Assembly: GCF_019670105.1 (NCBI RefSeq)
Contig: NZ_AP023032.1
Span: 809,501 to 873,500 of the forward strand
DNA: 64,000 nucleotides
Source of the DNA: Agarivorans albus
GTDB taxonomy: Bacteria > Pseudomonadota > Gammaproteobacteria > Enterobacterales > Celerinatantimonadaceae
Direction: 5' to 3'
Shown: positions 44,348 to 52,973 of the stretch, piece after piece
Numbering within the stretch: position 1 is the first letter of the stretch
Layout: every line of letters starts with the position of its first letter
The notes under the pieces: model-generated
The model's input: only the letters and a program-made list of their open reading frames with translations
What the model was told of the DNA's origin: nothing
Databases searched by the model: none
Position numbers and translations under genes: made by a program

Positions 44348-44361
44348 TGTTTACGCAAACA
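44348..44361. promoter_or_regulatory. LacI-type operator next to the GH36 start
   Basis: TGTTTACGCAAACA matches the site at 44228 in both TGTTT/AAACA arms and the CG centre. It ends 13 bases before the GH36 ATG, so bound repressor would cover the ribosome-site region or the early transcript. A weaker relative (TAAACGTTTTC) lies near 44263. Confidence 0.8.
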
Positions 44362-44374
44362 CTTGGATGTTGTC

Positions 44375-46477
44375 ATGAGTCAGATTGTTCACCTTTGTAG
44401 CAAAAATTGCAGCCTCATTATTAAGCTGGCGCGAGTGCCAGAAATTTTGCATTGGGGCAATAAAATAGAGCAGATAGATGAAGATATTCTGCTATCGACA
44501 GAGCGGCCAATTTCACAAGCCCGTTTAGATGTGGATGTGCCTTTAAGCCTTTGCCCTGAACTGGGTAGTGGCCACTTTAATGCCCCCGGAATAGAAGGGC
44601 ATCGCAATGGTTACGACTGGGCGCCGGTTTTTACCACCACGGAACATTATTCAAGTGAAGGCTGTGCAGTATTCACTTTACGAGACGACGTTGCGCACTT
44701 AGAGCTTAAGATTGAAATAGAGCTTGATTACGACAGTGATGTGGTGAAAAAGCGCATTAGCGTAACCAACTTGGAACACACCAAGTACTATCTCACTAAG
44801 CTTTCCGCCACTTTGCCCTTACCGCATCACGCCAATGAGTTGATGACTTTTCATGGTCGCTGGAGCCGCGAGTTCCAAACGCACCGTCAGGCGTTCTCCC
44901 ATGGTGGCTTTATGCAAGAAAACCGTCGTGGCCGTACTTCGCATGAAAACTTCCCTGGCTTGTTTGCCGGTAGCAATAACTTCGACCAGCAGAATGGTCA
45001 GGTGTGGGGCTTCCACTTAGGGTGGAGTGGTAACCACCAGTTACGCGCTGACGTAAAAAGTGATGGCCGACGTTTTGTGCAAGCTGGTGAGTTATTGTTG
45101 GCTGGCGAAGTACGTTTAGATTACATGCAAAGTTACAGCACTCCTTGGTTGTATGCCTGTGCTAGCAATACCGGTTTAAATGGTATTTCAGATCGCTTCC
45201 ATCGCTATGTTCGCGCCAACATTATTAAGTTCCCTGAGAATAAACCTCGCCCAGTACACCTAAATACTTGGGAAGGTATTTATTTTGAGCACGATCCTGA
45301 ATACATCATGAAAATGGCCAGCGAAGCCGCCGAAATGGGCGTGGAGCGTTTCATTATTGACGATGGTTGGTTTGTCGGTCGCAGTGGCGAGCGCAGTGCC
45401 TTAGGTGATTGGTATTTAGATGAGAAAAAATACCCCAATGGCCTAGAGCCGGTTATTGAGCATGTAAATCAACAAGGTATGGAGTTTGGTCTTTGGGTTG
45501 AGCCAGAGATGATCAGTAAAGACTCTATCCTATTCCGCGAACATCCAGAGTGGGTGCTAGAGCTTAAAGGCTATCATCAACCTTCTGGCCGTTGGCAGTA
45601 CGTTCTTAACCTGCAAAACCAAGATTGTTTTGACTACTTGTTCGAGCGTTTAAGTGAGCTGCTTACTCGCTACAACATCGCGTACTTAAAGTGGGATATG
45701 AACCGCGAATTAGTACAGCCAGGTCATGTTGGACGACCAGCGGTTAATGGCCAAACTAAAGCGCTATATGCCTTACTAGACAAATTACTAGCAACACACC
45801 CTAAGGTTGAAATCGAGTCTTGCTCATCCGGCGGTGGCCGCATTGATTTTGAAATTCTAAAACGTACTCATCGTTTTTGGGCCTCAGATTGCAATGATGC
45901 ATTAGAGCGCCAAACCATTCAGCGTGGCATGAGCTATTTCTTCCCGCCAGAAGTGATGGGCGCACACATCGGCCCAGACGAGAGCCATACAACCCGTCGT
46001 TGCCATCACATTAACATGCGTGGCATGACAGCATTAAGCGGACACATGGGGGTAGAGCTAGACCCAGTTAAAGTGGCTAGTGAAGAAAAACAAGCCTTTG
46101 CTCACTACATTGCGCTGCACAAAGAATATCGCCAGTTGTTACACAGTGGCCGAAGCTTTCGCTTAAATGCTTCGGATCATCGCCAACACATTAATGGTGT
46201 ACAAAGTGACGACGAAATGTTGATCACGGTATGCCAGTTAGCGATGCCAGATTACGCCTTACCTGCACCCTTGCGGATTAGCTGTGTAGAGCCGGGAGCA
46301 AGCTACCAAGTTAAGTTGGTAGAAATGCCAGAGACCAGTTTCCAGTTAATGAAACAGCGCCCAAGTTGGTTAGATAAAACCCTCACTTTGAGTGGCGATA
46401 ACCTGCGTGAAATTGGCTTAACCCTGCCGATTCTCGACCCCGAGTCAGCGCTAATGGTGCACCTGAAACGAATTTAG
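44375..46477 (+). CDS. GH36 alpha-galactosidase
   Basis: A 700-residue family GH36 alpha-galactosidase releasing terminal alpha-galactose from melibiose, raffinose or galactomannan oligomers. The N-terminal beta-supersandwich ends near residue 320. The barrel has FIIDDGWFVGRSGERSALGDW, and the nucleophile aspartate lies in YLKWDMNRE. The acid/base aspartate lies in FWASDCNDALERQ, after SCSSGGGRIDFE. No signal peptide is seen, so it is cytoplasmic. ATG 44375 (MSQIVHLC) is preferred over a TTG four codons upstream. It is followed after 68 bases by a sodium/solute symporter, the likely uptake system for its substrate. Red-algal floridoside is also a possible natural substrate (inference). Confidence 0.93.
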   Translation: MSQIVHLCSKNCSLIIKLARVPEILHWGNKIEQIDEDILLSTERPISQARLDVDVPLSLCPELGSGHFNAPGIEGHRNGYDWAPVFTTTEHYSSEGCAVFTLRDDVAHLELKIEIELDYDSDVVKKRISVTNLEHTKYYLTKLSATLPLPHHANELMTFHGRWSREFQTHRQAFSHGGFMQENRRGRTSHENFPGLFAGSNNFDQQNGQVWGFHLGWSGNHQLRADVKSDGRRFVQAGELLLAGEVRLDYMQSYSTPWLYACASNTGLNGISDRFHRYVRANIIKFPENKPRPVHLNTWEGIYFEHDPEYIMKMASEAAEMGVERFIIDDGWFVGRSGERSALGDWYLDEKKYPNGLEPVIEHVNQQGMEFGLWVEPEMISKDSILFREHPEWVLELKGYHQPSGRWQYVLNLQNQDCFDYLFERLSELLTRYNIAYLKWDMNRELVQPGHVGRPAVNGQTKALYALLDKLLATHPKVEIESCSSGGGRIDFEILKRTHRFWASDCNDALERQTIQRGMSYFFPPEVMGAHIGPDESHTTRRCHHINMRGMTALSGHMGVELDPVKVASEEKQAFAHYIALHKEYRQLLHSGRSFRLNASDHRQHINGVQSDDEMLITVCQLAMPDYALPAPLRISCVEPGASYQVKLVEMPETSFQLMKQRPSWLDKTLTLSGDNLREIGLTLPILDPESALMVHLKRI

Positions 46478-46545
46478 TTATTGAGTTTTTAGTATCAACC
46501 GAGTGGTCAGTGATTGCCGCTCGCCAACTTTTTGAAGGATTAACC

Positions 46546-48249
46546 ATGTCTATAACAGTGTTCTTATCGTTCCTGCTGTTTACTGGCTTTGTGGGGGTAT
46601 TTACCTACAACAAAGTTAAGAAAAACAAGCACGATTCCCAAGATGGCTACTTTTTGGGTGGCCGCAGCTTAACCGGTGGCTTAATTGCCAGCTCGTTAAT
46701 TTTAACTAACTTAAGTGCCACCAGTTTTGTGGGTATGAGTGCCCAGTCTTACACGCACAATATGAGTGTAATGGGCTGGGAAGTAGCCTCGGGTGTTACC
46801 CTGATTATTATTGCCTTGCTGTTAGTGCCGCGCTATCTAAAGCAAGGTATTACCACCATTCCAGACTTTTTAGAAAGCCGTTATGACTTATCGGTGAAGA
46901 AGTTTGTCACCTTGCTGTTCCTATGCCAGTACGTGATTAACATTCTGCCTACTACCTTGTACGCCGGTGCAGTGGTATTAGGTGAAATCTTCGATATTCA
47001 AACTTTACTGGGTGTGTCTGAGTTTGCAGCTATTGCGATTATTTCTGCCACTATTGGTGTTTTAGGCTTCTTTTATGCCATTTATGGTGGCTTAAAAGCG
47101 GTAGTAATTGCCGATACCATTAACGGTGTAGGCTTAATTATTGGCGGCTTAATGATTCCGGTATTTGGCCTAATGGTGTTAGGTGGCGGTAGCTTTAGTG
47201 ATGGCTTACATCAAATTGTTACGGTTGCACCAGAGAAGCTGCAGTCGGTGGGCACCTCAACTGATCCACTACCATTCTCAACCTTGTTTACCGGTTTGCT
47301 GTTAGTAAACTTGTACTACTGGGGAACCGACCAATCTATTATCCAGCGTGCTTTAGGGGCTAAAAACCTTAAAGAAGGACAAAAAGGGGTAATTTTAGCC
47401 GGTGGTATTAAAGTTATTTCACCATTGTTCTTAATTATTCCCGGTATTATCGCCTTTCATATGTTCGGTGCCGATGCAGGTAACCCAGATACAATGTATA
47501 CCCGCTTGGTGAACGAAGTATTACCAAAACCACTAGTGGGCTTTTTTGTGGCGGTAATGTTTGGTGCCATTCTCAGTACCTTTAACGGAGTGTTGAATAG
47601 CTCAACTACTTTGTTTGCCCTTAACGTATACAAGCCTTTGTTTGGTCATGGTAAATCAGACCAAGAGTTGGTGGCTAAGGGCCGTGTGTTTGGCGTACTT
47701 ATTGCGATTATTGCAGTGTGTATTGCACCATTTATTATGTTTGCGCCAGAAGGTTTATTCCAATATTTACAAATGGTTGCTGGCTTCTTTAGTGTGCCAA
47801 TCTTTACCATTGTATTTGTTGGCTACATTTCTAAGCGTGTTCCAGCTATCGCTGCCAAAGTAGCCTTGGTGGTGTTTGTATCGTCTTACGCTGCGATGCA
47901 GTTAGTGTTTGAAACGCCTTTGCACTTCCTACACCAATTAGCCATCTTGTTTGTGGTTTGTACCATCTTAATGTTTGTAATTGGTGCCTTTAAACCACGC
48001 GAACAAGACTACGTTATGCCTATTAACAAAGACATGGATGTAACACCTTGGGAGTTTCGTTTTGAAGCATCGGCCATTGTGCTTTACATGGTATTGGGCG
48101 CGTTCATCATGTTCTCAGATATCGGCTTAATGTCAGATGATCCTACATTGCTGCAAACTTACGGATTCTGCGGTTTGATTATGCTGGTGGGTATTTTCTT
48201 CAGACACCTTAAACGTAAACAACTTCAGCCAGAAGCTGAAGCAAGCTAA
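46546..48249 (+). CDS. SSS-family sodium:sugar symporter
   Basis: A 567-residue inner-membrane transporter with about thirteen to fourteen hydrophobic helices. FLGGRSLTGGLIASSLILTNLSATSFVGMSAQSY near residues 33-66 and the later YWGTDQSIIQRALGAKNLKEGQKG mark the sodium:solute symporter family, close to SGLT-like galactose/glucose carriers. ATG 46546 follows GAAGGA; the GTG at 46510 lacks a ribosome site. It lies behind the alpha-galactosidase gene and under the same LacI operators, so the cargo is probably an alpha-galactoside or galactose. Confidence 0.92.
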   Translation: MSITVFLSFLLFTGFVGVFTYNKVKKNKHDSQDGYFLGGRSLTGGLIASSLILTNLSATSFVGMSAQSYTHNMSVMGWEVASGVTLIIIALLLVPRYLKQGITTIPDFLESRYDLSVKKFVTLLFLCQYVINILPTTLYAGAVVLGEIFDIQTLLGVSEFAAIAIISATIGVLGFFYAIYGGLKAVVIADTINGVGLIIGGLMIPVFGLMVLGGGSFSDGLHQIVTVAPEKLQSVGTSTDPLPFSTLFTGLLLVNLYYWGTDQSIIQRALGAKNLKEGQKGVILAGGIKVISPLFLIIPGIIAFHMFGADAGNPDTMYTRLVNEVLPKPLVGFFVAVMFGAILSTFNGVLNSSTTLFALNVYKPLFGHGKSDQELVAKGRVFGVLIAIIAVCIAPFIMFAPEGLFQYLQMVAGFFSVPIFTIVFVGYISKRVPAIAAKVALVVFVSSYAAMQLVFETPLHFLHQLAILFVVCTILMFVIGAFKPREQDYVMPINKDMDVTPWEFRFEASAIVLYMVLGAFIMFSDIGLMSDDPTLLQTYGFCGLIMLVGIFFRHLKRKQLQPEAEAS

Positions 48250-48265
48250 TTCTTAGCAGGCTTTT

Positions 48266-48291
48266 GCCCAGCCTTAGCGCTGGGCTTTTTT
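48266..48291 (+). terminator. Terminator after the alpha-galactosidase unit
   Basis: GCCCAGC (48266-48272) and GCTGGGC (48279-48285) form the stem, and six T follow directly. Confidence 0.92.
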
Positions 48292-48321
48292 ATGTCTAGA
48301 AACAAGGTTAACCGTTAAAGC

Positions 48322-49071
48322 TTACATCGCTTTAAACAAATGGTTGGCGCTGCGGCTTACCGGATATTCGCTATTGTCTTCTAATGCAACCGTGAGTTTG
48401 CCAAGCATGTTTTTGTTCACCCGTTTAATGGCGTTAACTCGAACTAAGGTTGAGCGATGAATCTGCCAAAACAAGCCCGGTTCAATTTGGCCTAGCAACT
48501 CTTTTAATGGCGTTCGAATAACGTAGTCACCTTGTTGGCTGCGTACCGTGGTGTACTTGTCTTCCGCCACAAAGGCCAAAATGTTATCGATGGCAATAAG
48601 TTCTACCGCCTCTCCTTTACTGGCTCTTATCCACTGCAAGTATTCGGGCTTTTCGTCTAGTGCTTGCACTAATGCTTGAAGGTCGTAGCTGGGGCTAGCA
48701 TCAGCACTTGTTTGGCGCTGCTGAATACGTTGGCAGGTTTGCAATAAGCGCTGCTCATCAATGGGTTTAAGCAAATAATCAACGGCTTGTTGTTCAAAGG
48801 CTTGAATCGCATATTCATCAAAGGCCGTGGTGAATACAATATGTGGTGGTTTAGCTAGCTGATTGAGCTTTTGTGCCACTTCAATACCGGTCATGCCGGG
48901 CATACGAATATCCAGAAATACCACGTCGGCGGCCAGTTGTTCGGCAGCGGCTAAGGCGCTTGGGCCATCGCCGGCCTTATCTACAATCTCTAACTCTGGC
49001 CAACATTCCCCCAGCATTTTGTCTAAATGAAAACGCAGTAAGGGTTCGTCATCAACAATTATTGCTCGCAT
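48322..49071 (-). CDS. LytTR-type response regulator
   Basis: A 249-residue response regulator. The receiver domain (residues 1-120) has the acidic pair DDE at 7-9, phospho-acceptor D54 in VVFLDIRMPG and the lysine in DYLLKPID. The C-terminal LytTR DNA-binding domain (about 145-249) has ILAFVAEDKYTTVRS, YVIRTPLKELLGQ and the closing FWQIHRSTLVRVNAI. Its start overlaps the histidine kinase stop by 13 bases. Together they form an AlgR/LytR-type two-component pair. No target site was recognised. Confidence 0.93.
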   Translation of the reverse strand: MRAIIVDDEPLLRFHLDKMLGECWPELEIVDKAGDGPSALAAAEQLAADVVFLDIRMPGMTGIEVAQKLNQLAKPPHIVFTTAFDEYAIQAFEQQAVDYLLKPIDEQRLLQTCQRIQQRQTSADASPSYDLQALVQALDEKPEYLQWIRASKGEAVELIAIDNILAFVAEDKYTTVRSQQGDYVIRTPLKELLGQIEPGLFWQIHRSTLVRVNAIKRVNKNMLGKLTVALEDNSEYPVSRSANHLFKAM

Positions 49072-50081
49072 GGAAACTCCAATTTGGCCAAGGTGCCGCC
49101 GGTTTCTAAAGCTTGAATATGTAAACTAGCTTGATTGGGAAATAAGCTCGCTAGCCGTTTTTGGATGTTGCTTAAGGCCAAACCATGGCCTTGTTTGGCA
49201 GCTTGCTTAAAGCCAATGCCGTTATCTTCGATAGTTATTTGCCAGCGCTGCTCGTCCACATTAATGCGCACATTTACATGGCCGCCTTCAGCCTTGGGTT
49301 CAATGCCATGAAAAACCGCATTTTCAACTAAAGGCTGCAATAACATCGGTGGCAATTGGCGCTGGTTAAGCTCTTGCGAAGTAAGCGTTACTGAATACTG
49401 CAAACGCTCACCTAAGCGAATTTGTTGAATCGCTAAATAAGCACTAATACCTGCTACCTCATCTTCTAGGCTAATGCTCTCTTGGCGGCTTTTTTTAAGG
49501 GTAACTCTTAATAGCTCGGTAAATTTATCTAACAGAATTTCTGCTTGCTTGGGCTCTACTGCGATGAGTGCTTTTAAATTAGCTAGAGTATTAAACAAAA
49601 AGTGCGGCTCAATTTGGCTTTGCAGTAATTTTAGTTGGCTGTAGGTAAGTGCTTGCTCCGCTTTTAGCTTTTCTAACTCAGCTTGTTGTAGCGCCGAAGC
49701 CATACTTAGGTTTTGCTCACGGCTAAAGAAGTAGTAGTAAATAACGGCACAGAAAAATAGGCCAATAATCACTACTTTAAGCATTAAGGGCCAATCAAAA
49801 TCGTCGTAATAAGGGCTTATCCAATACCAAGTATGGGCGCTACCAATGCTTAAGGTGAGTGGGGCGCTCAGCACAAATGCCCAAAAGCTACTCATTTTGG
49901 GAAACATGGTATCAATCAACATAGTGGTGCAAGTGCCTACCGTGCCAAAGCCTAAGGCAATAACAAAATGCATCCAATAGGGACCGCCCCAAATTGCATT
50001 GGTGAGGTAGGCAATGGGGAAGGAAAACAGCGCGCAAATTGCCAACGAGCGCCACACTGATAAAAGGCATTTATTGTTCAA
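49059..50081 (-). CDS. LytS/YpdA-type sensor histidine kinase
   Basis: A 340-residue sensor kinase of the His_kinase family. Four membrane helices fill residues 10-118. A short coiled coil (REQNLSMASALQQAELEKLKAEQA) leads to the H-box QSQIEPHFLFNTLANLKALI with phospho-histidine H160. The N-box is LVENAVFHGIEPK and the G-box NGIGFKQAAKQGHGLALSNI. No periplasmic sensor domain is present, so it may sense membrane state or a membrane-bound signal. Its start overlaps the outer-membrane protein stop by four bases (ATGA), so the three genes are translationally coupled. Confidence 0.93.
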   Translation of the reverse strand: MNNKCLLSVWRSLAICALFSFPIAYLTNAIWGGPYWMHFVIALGFGTVGTCTTMLIDTMFPKMSSFWAFVLSAPLTLSIGSAHTWYWISPYYDDFDWPLMLKVVIIGLFFCAVIYYYFFSREQNLSMASALQQAELEKLKAEQALTYSQLKLLQSQIEPHFLFNTLANLKALIAVEPKQAEILLDKFTELLRVTLKKSRQESISLEDEVAGISAYLAIQQIRLGERLQYSVTLTSQELNQRQLPPMLLQPLVENAVFHGIEPKAEGGHVNVRINVDEQRWQITIEDNGIGFKQAAKQGHGLALSNIQKRLASLFPNQASLHIQALETGGTLAKLEFPCEQ

Positions 50082-51259
50082 AAGAGTCCCTCGAGTTTTA
50101 TTAAACCAACTTTGTTTTCTGGTAATAAGCTATATACCGCATCACTCGCTCCACCAAGATAGCGCAGCCTTGCGCCAAGCGTCCATCCTTGGCTAAATTC
50201 GTAATCCAGCCTTGCTGTAGCGATCACGCCACCATCTTCTGGCGCTAGCATTAAATCAAACGCCGGTTGCCAATCTTCTATGTCACGATGCCAATGCAGC
50301 ATTACATTGTGTTGCAGCAAATTTTGACCATTAAACACTTCCCCTTGGGAAAAACGTAAGTTGCTAATGTCGCCACTTTGTTGCTGCAAGTAATAACTAA
50401 TATCGGCGACTTGTTGCCATTGTGTCTGGTTTAGCGCGCGGTTATCAAACCAATATTCTAGGATAAGGTTATCACCATTTAAATTTGCCCAGGTCATGCC
50501 TATTAGTGCTTGAAAACCATGATTAAATTCTTGTTCGATTACTGGTGATACTTGACCAATGTTGCTGCTGTTTAGTTGGCTAACGCTGCGCTGATAATGC
50601 TGCTGGTAACGGCTCTCGGCATGTACTTCCCAAGCATCGCCAAAGGTGGTGACCCAAGTTCCACCTAAGTTAAGCGCGCGTTTATTATCGTAATAGCTTA
50701 CTGCCTGCCATTCGCTATCGTTATTAAGTTGGTACCAACGTAAACCTAGGCCCCGTTGTTGTAGACCTTCGGATTCGGTTGCTAGGTAAGAGTCGGTATA
50801 AAATAAAGCATATTCACCATTACCACTAAACTGGCTAAGGCTTAATACGCCCACTCCTTCTTCTACTTGAATAGCTACCGGATTACGCCGATAAGGCAGG
50901 AACATATCTAAAGGGCGAAAACCATAACTTACGCCTAAGTCGATGCGTTGTTTACCAACTAACAAGTCTCGCTCGGCTAGCTCGGTTTTCCAGAATAGCT
51001 CGGCCACAATTAAATCATGCTGGTTATCTTGCTTTTGTTTGGCTTGGCTTAAAGCAACTAGCTGCCCTTGTACATTGCCATATTGAGGAAACCAGCGCAG
51101 GGCTGCATCGCCAAACCACTGTTCTTCACTGGCGAACACCGGGCTATTTGAAGCGCTAGCAAAACCAACATCCAACTCCAATTGCCACTGTTGCTGCCAA
51201 GCTGCTTGGCTAACGCTACTGAGCAGCAATAAAAACCAAGATAAAGCAAACCTAGTCAA
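50078..51259 (-). CDS. Outer-membrane beta-barrel-like protein heading the LytS/LytR operon
   Basis: A 393-residue exported protein with a signal peptide (MTRFALSWFLLLLSSVSQA|A) and alternating strands typical of a beta-barrel, ending in phenylalanine (LIKLEGLF), the outer-membrane assembly signal. Segments such as WKTELAERDLLVGKQRIDLGVSYGFRPLDMF resemble porin-like proteins of unknown cargo. It is the first gene of a three-gene operon with a kinase and regulator. The same combination of an outer-membrane protein and sensing genes also suggests a link to the LolA-like/ABC operon at 34.3-37.6 kb, but that is only inference. Confidence 0.78.
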   Translation of the reverse strand: MTRFALSWFLLLLSSVSQAAWQQQWQLELDVGFASASNSPVFASEEQWFGDAALRWFPQYGNVQGQLVALSQAKQKQDNQHDLIVAELFWKTELAERDLLVGKQRIDLGVSYGFRPLDMFLPYRRNPVAIQVEEGVGVLSLSQFSGNGEYALFYTDSYLATESEGLQQRGLGLRWYQLNNDSEWQAVSYYDNKRALNLGGTWVTTFGDAWEVHAESRYQQHYQRSVSQLNSSNIGQVSPVIEQEFNHGFQALIGMTWANLNGDNLILEYWFDNRALNQTQWQQVADISYYLQQQSGDISNLRFSQGEVFNGQNLLQHNVMLHWHRDIEDWQPAFDLMLAPEDGGVIATARLDYEFSQGWTLGARLRYLGGASDAVYSLLPENKVGLIKLEGLF

Positions 51260-51430
51260 AACGTATCCTAATTAAATTCTGTCCTTTGAGCATTAGCTTA
51301 CGAGGGTGGCTAAGGGAACGGTTTTGAATGCGATAAACGGTTAGCTAAGTTGATAAAGTGCATCAAGCAGGGATAAGTGGTAAGGGAATTATGGGGGTGT
51401 TGTGTGGATTAATTGGAACGTGAATTACTA
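51260..51430. other. Promoter region of the outer-membrane protein operon
   Basis: No gene is seen. It should hold the minus-strand promoter for the three-gene operon. A GTG-started frame of 63 codons (51402-51593) runs through repeat copy B and reaches 13 bases into the next gene; see the repeat entry. Confidence 0.4.
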
Positions 51431-51548
51431 TTCCTTCTTTCCACAAAGGCTTGCATACTTTTGTGCTGATGTTTTTGTTATTTTTCTAGCTAGGTGGCTG
51501 ATGCGGCTTAGGAAAGGTGATAAATTGGGTTTTGTTAAATGTATGATA
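51431..51548 (+). repeat. Repeat copy B, a fragment shared with 37884-38000
   Basis: This is the second copy of the fragment described at 37884. Here the shared frame is open from GTG 51402 to 51593 and could encode 63 residues, with FFPQRLAYFCADVFVIFLARWLM as its membrane-like middle (read in parts). About 22 of 35 aligned residues match copy A, and many base changes are silent. This suggests past selection on a small protein or on a larger lost gene. Confidence 0.7.
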
Positions 51549-51580
51549 AGAGCAAAGTTGTTACCCCCTAGTGAGTACCT

Positions 51581-52069
51581 ATGGAAACGATAAAGTTAGA
51601 ATATTCAAAGTCTTTGATAAAGAAAGCTATAAGGTCTTATTGGTGGCGCCAAGTTGGGCCAACCTTTATTTTGTTTACCATAAGTTTGGCGGGCTATTTG
51701 ATTTATTTAATATCAAACGGTGATCGTTCCTGGTTGGTGGGGCTTTCCGGTACGGTAGTTGTAATGGCTGTTACAATTATGACCGCGTTATATTTTGTGC
51801 ATTATAAAAGATCAATTGCTAAGCTTGCGTCTATGGGTAAACCTGAAGCAACTCTAGAGCTAGAAAGCTATCGTTTTCGTGTGGCATCAGGGGCTGGCAG
51901 CTCTGAAATTGAATGGTCATTAATTAAACAAGTATGGAAATTTGATGGCTTATGGCTCTTATTCTTTAGTGCCGGCGAGTTTATGACTTTACCAACAGAG
52001 AATATCAGTGGCGAAAATTTAGAATTTATTCTTACCAGGCTGGAAGAGGTTGGTGCCAAAGTTGTGTAA
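51581..52069 (+). CDS. YcxB-like membrane protein, cassette-type
   Basis: A 162-residue protein with two membrane helices near residues 25-75 (LFTISLAGYLIYLIS; LSGTVVVMAVTIMTALYFV) and a cytoplasmic C-terminal domain (LELESYRFRVASGAGSSEIEWSLIKQVWKFDGLWLLFF, then LPTENI). This resembles the YcxB-like family, small proteins frequently found in integron cassettes. The stop TAA lies at the edge of a large palindrome with attC character. AT-rich and isolated in function from its neighbours. Role unknown. Confidence 0.75.
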   Translation: METIKLEYSKSLIKKAIRSYWWRQVGPTFILFTISLAGYLIYLISNGDRSWLVGLSGTVVVMAVTIMTALYFVHYKRSIAKLASMGKPEATLELESYRFRVASGAGSSEIEWSLIKQVWKFDGLWLLFFSAGEFMTLPTENISGENLEFILTRLEEVGAKVV

Positions 52070-52205
52070 CAAGGCCAAGCAGATGTAGCCTTAAAAAGCA
52101 CCGGCTTGGACAGCCTACACTGCGCACCTTTGTGTTGTTGCTGTCGCTCTAAATTTACACAAAGGTGCTACGCTACGGCTGCCTCTGTTGGCGGCATAAG
52201 GCTTA
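52064..52205 (+). repeat. Large attC-like palindrome
   Basis: Left AACAAGGCCAAGCAGATGTAGCC pairs imperfectly with right GGCTGCCTCTGTTGGC, and the inner arms GCACCTTTGTGT and ACACAAAGGTGC are perfect complements. The size (about 140 bases) and the layout, from the stop of one gene to just before the next, match long attC sites of chromosomal integrons. The terminal cores fit GTTRRRY poorly, so it is probably decayed. Confidence 0.6.
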
Positions 52206-52218
52206 CGGAAGAGTAATT

Positions 52219-52530
52219 GTGCTTAAGTTCTCTAAAATTTTGTTCTGGTTAATTGGCGGGCTATTTCTTTTCTCGTTGGCTTTTCGAGCATTCGTGTATC
52301 CATACATGTATATAGCTCCAGGCGATCCTTACGGTATTTCTGACATCATTGAATTCTTCTTGGGCTTGTTGTTCATGGCACTGATAGGTGTTGCTGGGCT
52401 CACTTCTCTATTTCTCCTCATCAGGGGCCGTGAAGGGGAGCGAAAGTCGGGTGTATTTTTAGTTGCGTTTTGTAGCGCCATACTGCTCGTAATGGGGCCA
52501 GCCCGTGAACTGGCTTCATCTGTGTGGTAA
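52219..52530 (+). CDS. Small three-helix membrane protein, cassette-type
   Basis: A 103-residue protein from GTG 52219, chosen because GGAAGAG precedes it; the longer frame to 52165 runs through the attC-like palindrome. Three hydrophobic helices are visible (ILFWLIGGLFLFSLAFRAFV; IIEFFLGLLFMALIGVAGLTSLFLLI; GVFLVAFCSAILLVMG). No named family is recognised. It is flanked on both sides by attC-like sites, as a one-gene cassette would be. Confidence 0.65.
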   Translation: MLKFSKILFWLIGGLFLFSLAFRAFVYPYMYIAPGDPYGISDIIEFFLGLLFMALIGVAGLTSLFLLIRGREGERKSGVFLVAFCSAILLVMGPARELASSVW

Positions 52531-52534
52531 CGAA

Positions 52535-52640
52535 GCCTAACAAACAAAATAATCAAGCACTCGTCGCTGCGCTCCTTGCGGCGACAAGTGCCACTACGCG
52601 GCGGAGCCGCTGCACTGACCCATTTTTGAGGCGATAAGTA
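52535..52640 (+). repeat. attC-like site, degenerate on the right
   Basis: The left core GCCTAAC (52535-52541) fits RYYYAAC exactly and is followed by AAACAAAATAATCAAG. The inside folds into GC-rich hairpins (GTCGC...GCGAC and GCGGC-GGA-GCCGC). The expected right core GTTAGGC is replaced by GATAAGT near 52633. It lies precisely between two small cassette-type genes. Confidence 0.6.
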
Positions 52641-52658
52641 CCTCAAGGACTTGCATCA

Positions 52659-52973
52659 ATGGAAATCTCGGCGAAAAATATATCTAAAAAATCACTATTT
52701 AAATTTTTGTTAAAAAGTGTTGGTTACGGCTTAATCGCATACTGTTTGCTACTGGGGGTATTATCTCTTTTCGGCTTTGAAACAATCGCTTTCAATGAGC
52801 AATATTACACTGGTATCAAAGGGCTATTAGTATCATTGCCCCTTGGCTTCGTTTTAGGGTTGATTTTCACTTGTTTTGTTTGGTTAATCGGCATCTTAGG
52901 CTTGTGGATAAATTCATTTTTTAGTGGGGTAACTATAGTTTTTAAAGGTGTTTCAGAGAATGTTGAAGAATAG
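52659..52973 (+). CDS. Small two-helix membrane protein, cassette-type
   Basis: A 104-residue protein. AAGGA lies ten bases before ATG 52659. A lysine-rich start (MEISAKNISKKSLFKFLLKS) precedes two long hydrophobic segments (VGYGLIAYCLLLGVLSLFGF; GLLVSLPLGFVLGLIFTCFVWLIGILGLWI). There is no recognised family. It is the last of three small membrane-protein genes arrayed between attC-like sites. No right-hand attC site was found after it. Confidence 0.65.
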   Translation: MEISAKNISKKSLFKFLLKSVGYGLIAYCLLLGVLSLFGFETIAFNEQYYTGIKGLLVSLPLGFVLGLIFTCFVWLIGILGLWINSFFSGVTIVFKGVSENVEE

